A stretch of 8,402 nucleotides of DNA from contig CADCOZ010000040.1 in the NCBI GenBank assembly GCA_902803125.1, positions 1 through 8,402 on the forward strand, read 5' to 3'. Shown here in pieces: positions 1 through 4,962 of this stretch (positions are counted from its first letter, which is position 1; each line of letters begins with the position of its first letter). The notes under the pieces are model-generated. The model saw only the letters and a list, made by a program, of their open reading frames with translations. It did no database searches and was not told where the DNA came from. The position numbers and the translations under genes were made by a program. This DNA comes from an uncultured Ruminococcus sp. (lineage in GTDB: Bacteria; Bacillota; Clostridia; Oscillospirales; Acutalibacteraceae).

Positions 1-51
1 GTCCAGAGGCAGAGCCTCTGGTGGGAGGTTTGGAGGGCAAAGCCCTCCAAC
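1..51 (+). repeat. Structured intergenic repeat, copy 1 (truncated by window edge)
   Basis: This is the right-hand part of a repeat seen in full at 4827-4945 and, inverted, at 8277-8388. It contains two hairpins. One has a stem at 3-10/14-21 with loop AGA. The other has a stem at 30-38/42-50 with loop AAA. Positions 22-55 match 4916-4949 exactly over 34 bases. It ends 13 bases beyond the stop codon of the minus-strand FHA-SEDS gene, so it lies in the 3' region of that transcript. Neither hairpin is followed by a T run on either strand, so it is not a textbook intrinsic terminator. Confidence 0.8.
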
Positions 52-64
52 ATTCCGCAAGGGG

Positions 65-1753
65 CTATTCTTTGGTGTTGGGGCGAGGGTTTCCTCTGAG
101 TTTCTGGGAATAGGTGCGTTCATCGGCGGCTTTGATAAAGGACAGCAGTCCCCAGCAGGCTATCATGCTGGTGCCGCCGTAGCTGACAAACGGAAGAGTC
201 ACACCGGTCAGGGGCAAAATATCGGTTACACCGAAAATGTTCAAAGCCGCTTGGAATACCAACAGTCCTGCCGCCGTACAAGCGGTAATCGAATAAAACG
301 CCGAACGGCTGCGGGTTGTGACCGCACGGGCATAAATCATAAAGCCGCCGATTACTACACTTATCAGCAGAGCCACGATCAATCCCATCTCTTCGCTGAT
401 GAGTCCGAAAACCAAATCACTTTCCGAAGCGAACACATACTGAAGAAAGCCCCTTGTCAGTCCCAGACCGAACATTCCGCCGCTGGCACTGCAAATCAGC
501 ACATTGACCTGCTGATAGCCTGCCGTGTCGGCATAGTCCCAGACGTGTCCCCATGCCTGAAAGCGTTCCGCAATATACGGTTTGATGGTCAGAATCAGCA
601 GTACGCCAATGACCGCCGCCGCAATCGCTAAAATGACGGTTTTGAAGTCGCCCGAACGCATGAAGGCGATGACCAAAAAGGTCACAAAGAAAATCAGAGC
701 CGTGCCGAAATCGCTCATCAGGAAGAACATTCCCACGCAGATGCCCGTGAACAGAATGAACCCCAACAGGTTTTTCTTGGTTTGCAGGTGGTCAAGCGTA
801 GAGGCACCCACAAATATCAGGGCGATTTTGGCAAATTCCGAAGGCTGAACAGAAATCGGCCCGATGAAAATCCAGTTTTTGGCACCGTTGACCGATTTGC
901 CCAGCACCAGTGTCAGTCCCAGCAGACCAATGGCCAGCAGATAGATGACAATACGCCATTTCATGACCCTGTCCGGACTGCCAATGAACCATATCATAAA
1001 GCAGTAGAAAAGGATGCCCAGTGTCAGGGCAATCAGCTGGGAATAGGCCTGTTTGGTGTCGTGCAGGGCATTCAGGACAATGCCTGTTCCCGACAGCATC
1101 AGAGCCAGAGATTCCAGTTCAAAGTTCTTTCGGTGGAAAACATGGACGGACAGTTGATAGAACAGCCAAATCATGCCGCAGAAAATCAGGGTATGCGGCA
1201 GGGCATCGACATTTTGTGCATAAACCGAGCCTTCTACGAGCAGAATGAGCATTAAGGAGGTAATGAGTGCCAACAGGATAGAACCGGGAATCGTTTTTTG
1301 CGGAGCAGGCGGTTTCAGTTTTCTCCGCTGATTGGCTTCTGTGGGGTCATCAGCTCGCCGCAGGGTCAGGGTCGTCATGCCAAGGGTGATTTGATCGCCC
1401 ACAAACACCGGATGCCGTCCGGCAATTTTGCGGTTATTCACAAAGACACCGGAGCGTGAACCGGTATCCGTAATGAACCAGCCCGCTTCACGCCGCAGCA
1501 GTACGGCATGATCCCTTGAAACGGTGGCATCGGGGATATGAATGTCCGAATTGCGGCTGCGTCCCAAGGAATTTTCCCAATACAATACGGGATAGCGGAT
1601 ATTTCTGTCCTCATCGTCCAGAGCAATCAGGGCGTGTTCTTCACGGCGTCCGGAACGAAGCGAAAGAAAACTCAGAATCATGATAATCAGCATTACAATC
1701 GGAACGCCGATACGGAGCATAAAGGTGACGGTTTCCAAAAGATCTCCCACCAC
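65..1753 (-). CDS. FHA domain-containing FtsW/RodA/SpoVE (SEDS) family peptidoglycan polymerase
   Basis: This 562-residue membrane protein has an N-terminal transmembrane helix (about 10-32), a cytoplasmic FHA domain (about 54-133) and a multi-spanning SEDS domain (about 155-545). FHA signatures are G64-R65, S79xxH82 and the SGVFVNN segment near 101-107. SEDS signatures are PSEFAKI (304-310), SDFGTA (347-352), SDLVFGLISEE (445-455) and FVSYGGTS (522-529). SEDS proteins polymerise lipid II into glycan strands with a partner class B PBP. By alignment from memory with E. coli FtsW, D446 matches the Asp of its TDFIF motif, thought to be catalytic, so activity is expected. The FHA domain should bind phosphothreonine, which suggests input from a Ser/Thr kinase. 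Translation starts at GTG-GTG; either codon could be used, with GAGG at 1760-1763 upstream. The gene lies 39 bases after the metallo-beta-lactamase-fold gene, probably in one operon. FtsW, RodA or SpoVE identity cannot be settled from sequence alone. Confidence 0.93.
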   Translation of the reverse strand: MVGDLLETVTFMLRIGVPIVMLIIMILSFLSLRSGRREEHALIALDDEDRNIRYPVLYWENSLGRSRNSDIHIPDATVSRDHAVLLRREAGWFITDTGSRSGVFVNNRKIAGRHPVFVGDQITLGMTTLTLRRADDPTEANQRRKLKPPAPQKTIPGSILLALITSLMLILLVEGSVYAQNVDALPHTLIFCGMIWLFYQLSVHVFHRKNFELESLALMLSGTGIVLNALHDTKQAYSQLIALTLGILFYCFMIWFIGSPDRVMKWRIVIYLLAIGLLGLTLVLGKSVNGAKNWIFIGPISVQPSEFAKIALIFVGASTLDHLQTKKNLLGFILFTGICVGMFFLMSDFGTALIFFVTFLVIAFMRSGDFKTVILAIAAAVIGVLLILTIKPYIAERFQAWGHVWDYADTAGYQQVNVLICSASGGMFGLGLTRGFLQYVFASESDLVFGLISEEMGLIVALLISVVIGGFMIYARAVTTRSRSAFYSITACTAAGLLVFQAALNIFGVTDILPLTGVTLPFVSYGGTSMIACWGLLSFIKAADERTYSQKLRGNPRPNTKE

Positions 1754-1757
1754 ATTT

Positions 1758-1764
1758 CACCTCT
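1758..1764 (-). promoter_or_regulatory. Ribosome binding site for the FHA-SEDS gene
   Basis: On the minus strand the sequence AGAGGTG lies just upstream of two consecutive GTG codons (1753-1751 and 1750-1748). The GAGG core is 6 bases from the first and 9 from the second, so it supports a GTG start without separating the two. An ATG at 1755-1753 is out of frame. Confidence 0.6.
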
Positions 1765-1778
1765 CTTTTGTGGAAAAC

Positions 1779-1798
1779 AGCTGACAAAGCGGTCAGCT
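1779..1798 (-). other. Small hairpin at the junction of the two minus-strand genes
   Basis: AGCTGAC (1779-1785) and GTCAGCT (1792-1798) form a perfect 7-bp stem with a 6-base loop. It overlaps the stop codon (1795-1793) of the upstream gene. On the minus strand it is followed by GTTTTCC, which is too short a T run for a strong terminator. It could be a weak attenuator, an mRNA processing or stability element between operon genes, or chance. Confidence 0.35.
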
Positions 1799-2593
1799 TT
1801 CGATAGCCGGCCAATGGGCCGAATGTAAAAATCGAATAGTGATTTCGGGGTGTTCCCGATACAGCCGCCGCAGAGCCATCAATGTCATTAAATAAGCGTC
1901 GGGATACGACTGCATGGACAGCAGTTTTTCACTCGGCACTAACTCCTGTGTCAGCACTCGCTCGTCCACGGCGGCATCGGCGGCATACAGCAGACGGCTT
2001 TCGGTAAAATAAAAGCCTGTCATTTCCGAGCGGTGACCGCTTAAATCAAACGACAGCACCGAACCGTCGCCAAAGATGTCGAAAATCCATTTGAAATATG
2101 CCCGCACAGGGGTATCCCCCTGAAAAAGACCGGCCGCCCGAATGGGTACAGACGGGTCAGGCTGTACCTGCTTCATTAAATCCTCTTCCCAAGCACCGGC
2201 TTTCAAAACCCCCAGCACCTGCGCACTCGACACGATTTCATAATGCGGCAGCAGCGGCAAAGCTCCGCAGCATTCCGGACTGCAATGTGTCAGCAGGACT
2301 CTTTTAATGAGCCGAGGATCCAGACCATCCTGCTGTAACTGAAACACAATGCTGTCCTCTTTTTCTATATGTACCTTATGCCGCTGGCGGTATTGCAGGT
2401 AGCGGGTTTTATGTTTTTTCATCTGTTCGGTACAGCCCGTATTCACCAGTGCATGACCGAAGCGGCGATGCTCCAACAGCAAAACATTGATCGGAAGGGT
2501 TTCCTCCCCGCTGTCGGCATTGATATACAACTCTGAAAAATTGAAATCCTCCCGCCCGCAGACCAAGGCTTTGATGGATAATATCTTGTTCAT
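1793..2593 (-). CDS. Metallo-beta-lactamase-fold protein with altered metal-binding motif
   Basis: This 266-residue soluble protein, without signal peptide or membrane helix, follows the layout of MBL-fold hydrolases of the AHL-lactonase type. In order it has an N-terminal strand region with VNTGC (50-54, usual form V-D-T-G), LTHCSPECCG (101-110) where the family has THxHxDHxGG, SGHRSE (185-190) matching the GH metal ligand, LLYAADA (201-207) with the bridging Asp at D206, and LHSAH (256-260) for the last His. H103, H187, D206 and H257 or H260 remain, but S105, E107 and C108 replace the second His, the Asp and the third His. It may be an inactive relative or have a rearranged metal site; substrate unknown. 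The ATG at 2593 is preferred over an in-frame ATG at 2656 because the better promoter candidate (-10 at 2638-2633) lies downstream of the longer start and that start has no ribosome binding site. It is probably co-transcribed with the FHA-SEDS gene. Confidence 0.75.
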   Translation of the reverse strand: MNKILSIKALVCGREDFNFSELYINADSGEETLPINVLLLEHRRFGHALVNTGCTEQMKKHKTRYLQYRQRHKVHIEKEDSIVFQLQQDGLDPRLIKRVLLTHCSPECCGALPLLPHYEIVSSAQVLGVLKAGAWEEDLMKQVQPDPSVPIRAAGLFQGDTPVRAYFKWIFDIFGDGSVLSFDLSGHRSEMTGFYFTESRLLYAADAAVDERVLTQELVPSEKLLSMQSYPDAYLMTLMALRRLYREHPEITIRFLHSAHWPAIES

Positions 2594-2632
2594 CGTTCTT
2601 TTCTCTCTTTTCCCCTTAATTGTTTTCACAAC

Positions 2633-2661
2633 AGTATATACCTTCTCTTGATACATTGTAA
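2633..2661 (-). promoter_or_regulatory. Candidate sigma-A promoter for the minus-strand operon
   Basis: On the minus strand a -35-like TTACAA (2661-2656, 3 of 6 consensus bases) is followed after exactly 17 bases by TATACT (2638-2633, 5 of 6). Transcription would begin near 2626, giving a leader of about 33 bases before the ATG at 2593. A second, weaker candidate is TTGACG (2684-2679) with TATTAC 15 bases later. Assignment rests on consensus match only. Confidence 0.4.
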
Positions 2662-2808
2662 TATAAACAGCGGGATATCGTCAATACCTTCGGCGGTTTC
2701 TTGCGGCTTTTTTATCAAAACTGACTGTCTTTTTTGGCTGTTTTTCAGAATAGCTTCGTCAGAAATGTACAAAAAACACCCCTGTCAATAAATTTTTAAG
2801 AAAAAGTA

Positions 2809-2837
2809 TTGTTTCCCGCCGTTTTTTTTGATATGAT
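2809..2837 (+). promoter_or_regulatory. Candidate promoter for the foldase lipoprotein gene
   Basis: TTGTTT (2809-2814, 3 of 6 consensus bases) and TATGAT (2832-2837, 5 of 6) are separated by 17 bases that include an 8-T run. A start near 2844 would give a leader of about 140 bases. The -35 match is weak, so the call depends mainly on the -10 and the spacing. Confidence 0.4.
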
Positions 2838-2854
2838 TATTATCGGAATTTTTT

Positions 2855-2914
2855 GTGCTGAGAGCCTTCTTGACCTCTTAGCACGGCACATTTTTTCTTG
2901 TTATCGAAAAAATG
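2855..2914 (+). promoter_or_regulatory. Two adjacent hairpins in the presumed 5' leader of the foldase gene
   Basis: Hairpin A pairs 2855-2864 with 2875-2884 (10 pairs, one G-U, 10-base loop). Hairpin B pairs CATTTTTTC (2889-2897) with GAAAAAATG (2906-2914), 9 perfect pairs. The T6 run at 2891-2896 lies 6 bases after hairpin A. If hairpin B does not form, A plus this run resembles a loose intrinsic terminator, so the two could act as a switch. No known riboswitch class is recognised. Confidence 0.35.
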
Positions 2915-2972
2915 ATGCTTCAAAAAAATCCGCACGGCACAGATATGAAACAAGTGTTAAATGGAAAATGTT

Positions 2973-2978
2973 AGGAGA
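2973..2978 (+). promoter_or_regulatory. Ribosome binding site deciding the foldase start
   Basis: AGGAGA sits 7 bases before the ATG at 2986. This ATG begins a classic lipoprotein signal peptide, whereas an in-frame TTG at 2809 would add 59 unlikely residues and lies inside the candidate promoter. Confidence 0.8.
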
Positions 2979-2985
2979 TGTTCAT

Positions 2986-4695
2986 ATGTTCAATAACCAC
3001 CCCTTTAGAAAACGTCTGCTTGTGATTGCGGCAGTGGCTTCTTTGCTGCTGTCAGCCGCTTTGACCGGCTGCGGTTCCTCTGATAACAACAACAATAATA
3101 ATACCGAAAGCAAAACGGAAAGCTCCTCTGTCAATTCCGGCAGTCAGACAATTGCCGCAGATGCTGTGGCGGCCAAGTCCGACAATTTTGAGTTCCGCAA
3201 GCCGATCGTATCTTTCCTGTTTAATAATACCTACACCAATCGGCAGGAGTATGCCGCCTATCAGGGATTGGACGTTACCAAGAACCTGAAGGAACAATAT
3301 TATAACGAAGAACAGGGCATTACTTGGTTCGATGTCTTTATGGACGAAACCAAGCTGTACTTACAGCAGATACTCGTGTTGTGTGAAGCCGCCAAAGAGG
3401 ACGGCGTTGCACTGGACGATACCGACTTGGACAACATCGAAATCACCATGCAGAATATCAAATCTTCGGCACAGTCCATCGGTATGGAATTTGATGACTA
3501 CATTCTGTCCGTGTTCGGGGAAGGCATTACCGAAGAGATGATTCGTGATTATGCCAAGATGACCGCTTTGGCCAACAAGTACTATACACAGGTCTACAAC
3601 GGCTATACCTATACCGATGCAGAGTATGAAAAATACTTTGAGGAAAATAAGACCAGCTATCAATACGCTGACTTCTTACAGTATAATTTCAGCTTTGCGC
3701 CCTCCGGCGATGCCTCTGTTGATGAAGCCGCCCAAAAAGCCGCCAAGGAAAAGGCCAAGGCCTATGCCGATAATTTATCGCAGTGCCATACCGCAGAGGA
3801 GTTTAAGAAGTATATCAAGGATTACCTGACCAAAAATCCCTCCTTGGTATCGTCTTCAACCGGCAGTGAACTGTCGGGCGACGAACTGACGGTGGCCATT
3901 GATGCCGAACTCGATCATATTGCCTACGAGAAATATGCTTATGAGGTTACCTCCAATGCCGGCAAATGGATTTTCGACCTGTCCCGCAAGAATCTGGACA
4001 CCACCGTTATTGAAAATGCCAATTCCTATACGGTACTGATGGTGACCAAAACCGCTTATCGTGATGAAACTGTCACTAAGAATGTACGGCATATTCTCTT
4101 TACACCCGATTCCTATAAATCGGATTCTGCCGCCACCGATGATGCCGCCAATGCCGCCGCTTTAGCAAAGGCGAATGAGGTATATGACAGTTGGAAAGCC
4201 GGCGAGCAAACAGAAGAAGCGTTTGCCGCATTGGCCAGTCAGTTCAGCGATGATACCGGTTCCAAAGCCAAAGGCGGTTTGTATGAGGACGTAACCGAAG
4301 GACAGATGGTAGCGGAATTCAACGACTGGCTGTTTGACAGTCAAAGAAAGCCCGGTGACACCGGCATTGTCAAAACTACTTACGGCTATCACATCATGTA
4401 TTTTGTCGGGGACGGCGATCCCGCTTGGCAGCTTTCTGTTGATACCGTGATGAGAAAAACAGACTTTGAAGAAACCTACCAATCCTTGGCAGAAAAGTAT
4501 ACCATCGAATACATGGACGAGGTGCTGAACTCTATTCAGGAAATGGAAGCAGAAGAAACGTCTGCCATTACTTATGATGAAAGTTCCGTTTCTTCCCAGA
4601 GTGATGCTTCTGCTGAAAGTTCCGTGCCGGCCGAAAGCACTGCTTCTGCTGAAAGTTCCGTGCCGGCCGAAAGTGCGGCCTCTGCCACAGCCTAA
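2986..4695 (+). CDS. Peptidylprolyl isomerase lipoprotein, PrsA/SurA-like (parvulin) foldase
   Basis: This 569-residue exported lipoprotein is predicted to help secreted proteins fold outside the membrane. The N-terminus has basic residues (R8-K9-R10), a hydrophobic core (11-25) and lipobox LTGC (26-29), giving lipidation at C29. A linker with six consecutive Asn (34-39) and many Ser and Thr follows, then a long helical region (about 65-345) in the position of a SurA_N/PrsA chaperone domain. The parvulin domain (about 366-473) is marked by VRHILF (367-372), an SDDTGS segment followed by GGL, and YGYHIMYF (466-473); the two parvulin His residues, H369 and H469, are present. The C-terminal tail is Ser/Ala-rich with a repeated 12-residue unit. 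At 569 residues it is about twice the length of B. subtilis PrsA, owing to the enlarged N-terminal domain and the tail. It ends in tandem stops TAA-TAG. Foldase activity is expected; clients are unknown. Confidence 0.9.
   Translation: MFNNHPFRKRLLVIAAVASLLLSAALTGCGSSDNNNNNNTESKTESSSVNSGSQTIAADAVAAKSDNFEFRKPIVSFLFNNTYTNRQEYAAYQGLDVTKNLKEQYYNEEQGITWFDVFMDETKLYLQQILVLCEAAKEDGVALDDTDLDNIEITMQNIKSSAQSIGMEFDDYILSVFGEGITEEMIRDYAKMTALANKYYTQVYNGYTYTDAEYEKYFEENKTSYQYADFLQYNFSFAPSGDASVDEAAQKAAKEKAKAYADNLSQCHTAEEFKKYIKDYLTKNPSLVSSSTGSELSGDELTVAIDAELDHIAYEKYAYEVTSNAGKWIFDLSRKNLDTTVIENANSYTVLMVTKTAYRDETVTKNVRHILFTPDSYKSDSAATDDAANAAALAKANEVYDSWKAGEQTEEAFAALASQFSDDTGSKAKGGLYEDVTEGQMVAEFNDWLFDSQRKPGDTGIVKTTYGYHIMYFVGDGDPAWQLSVDTVMRKTDFEETYQSLAEKYTIEYMDEVLNSIQEMEAEETSAITYDESSVSSQSDASAESSVPAESTASAESSVPAESAASATA
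3085..3102 (+). repeat. Asn codon run (AAC x3, AAT x3) after the lipobox
   Basis: Six consecutive Asn codons encode N34-N39 just after the lipidated Cys. It forms part of a flexible polar tether between the membrane anchor and the chaperone domain. The mixed codons argue against very recent slippage. Confidence 0.7.
4606..4673 (+). repeat. 36-bp tandem unit in the Ser/Ala-rich C-terminal tail of the foldase
   Basis: A 32-base segment at 4606-4637 recurs exactly at 4642-4673, a period of 36 bases or 12 codons, so the frame is kept. It encodes two copies of ASAESSVPAES. Perfect nucleotide identity suggests a recent duplication, and the unit could vary in number between strains. Confidence 0.85.
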
Positions 4696-4705
4696 TAGAA
4701 CACAT

Positions 4706-4735
4706 TATGAACACAGCTGAGGGGCTGTGTTCATA
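4706..4735 (+). terminator. Probable terminator hairpin of the foldase gene
   Basis: A perfect 12-bp stem (4706-4717 with 4724-4735, outer bases TATGAA/TTCATA) has a 6-base loop and begins 10 bases after the stop codon. The tail TGCTATCTGTT is only moderately T-rich, so termination may be partial or factor-assisted. A second hairpin follows at 4753-4784. Confidence 0.6.
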
Positions 4736-4752
4736 TGCTATCTGTTCCATAA

Positions 4753-4784
4753 GTCAGGGGAACTTTCCGCTGAAAGCCCCTGAC
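4753..4784 (+). promoter_or_regulatory. Interrupted palindrome overlapping the presumed copA -35
   Basis: GTCAGGGG (4753-4760) pairs with CCCCTGAC (4777-4784). Inside, CTTTC (4763-4767) pairs with GAAAG (4772-4776), leaving a two-A bulge and a 4-base loop. There is no T run after it. Its right arm overlaps CTGACA, the candidate -35 for copA, so it could be an operator as well as an RNA hairpin. The sequence matches no copper-regulator box known to me. Confidence 0.4.
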
Positions 4785-4809
4785 ACGGAAATAGCGAATA
4801 GCGAATAAT
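4780..4809 (+). promoter_or_regulatory. Candidate sigma-A promoter for copA
   Basis: CTGACA (4780-4785, 5 of 6 consensus bases) and AATAAT (4804-4809, 5 of 6) are 18 bases apart, predicting a start near 4816. The leader would then run about 147 bases and include the whole repeat copy 2. The spacer is largely the heptamer AATAGCG, present twice (4790-4796, 4797-4803) and followed by a degenerate third copy that forms the -10. Confidence 0.45.
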
Positions 4810-4826
4810 GTCGATTTAGATCAAGT

Positions 4827-4945
4827 CAGCGAATTTTGGAAAGGGGTTTGGGGGAAACCTTTTTTTCGCTAGAAAAAGGTTTCCCCCAACGGGGGTGCAG
4901 GGGGAGTCCCCCTGCTGGGAGGTTTGGAGGGCAAAGCCCTCCAAC
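4827..4945 (+). repeat. Structured intergenic repeat, copy 2 (complete, upstream of copA)
   Basis: This is a 119-base element with three consecutive hairpins. Hairpin 1 pairs 4848-4864 with 4873-4889 (17 perfect pairs, 8-base loop), hairpin 2 pairs 4897-4904 with 4908-4915 (8 pairs), and hairpin 3 pairs 4924-4932 with 4936-4944 (9 pairs, AAA loop). The same order is found, inverted, at 8277-8388, and the last two hairpins at 1-51. No ORF or transposase is inside, so it is a non-autonomous repeat of REP/MITE-like type. It ends 4 bases before the copA ribosome binding site. Confidence 0.85.
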
Positions 4946-4949
4946 ATTC

Positions 4950-4956
4950 AGGGAGG
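4950..4956 (+). promoter_or_regulatory. Ribosome binding site for copA
   Basis: AGGGAGG lies 6 bases before the ATG at 4963 and selects it over an in-frame TTG at 4924, which lies inside the third hairpin of the repeat and would add 13 residues before the metal-binding domain. Confidence 0.75.
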
Positions 4957-4962
4957 GAAGAA

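Larger units (their letters stand above)
2594..2985. other. Divergent intergenic region between the MBL-fold and foldase genes
   Basis: This stretch of about 390 bases separates divergently transcribed genes and is richer in A and T than its flanks, with several T and A runs. It contains a promoter candidate for each direction (2633-2661 minus, 2809-2837 plus), a possible structured leader (2844-2985) and a 10-base direct repeat GCACGGCACA at 2881-2890 and 2932-2941. Between about 2685 and 2805 no coding region or RNA gene is recognisable. Confidence 0.6.

Noticed and set aside
2783..2788. Perfect TTGACA -35 on the minus strand
   Set aside because: No -10-like hexamer occurs 15-19 bases downstream (sequence there is TTTCTG and neighbours).
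2855..2914. Possible TPP riboswitch because of CTGAGAG in the leader
   Set aside because: The other conserved TPP parts, such as the ACCTGAT and GATAATGCC segments, are absent and the neighbouring gene has no link to thiamine.
2809..2985. 59-residue N-terminal extension of the foldase from a TTG start
   Set aside because: There is no ribosome binding site, it overlaps the candidate promoter, and it would bury the lipoprotein signal peptide.
4790..4810. CRISPR-like short repeats
   Set aside because: These are adjacent 7-base tandem units without spacers.
4883..4915. C-run/G-run palindromes upstream of copA resembling a CsoR operator
   Set aside because: The same CCCCCAACGGGG segment occurs in the repeat copy at 8277-8388 beside no copper promoter, so it belongs to the repeat family rather than to a copper operator.
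4924..4962. 13-residue N-terminal extension of CopA from a TTG start
   Set aside because: It lies within hairpin 3 of the repeat, and the ATG at 4963 has a strong ribosome binding site and starts directly at the metal-binding domain.
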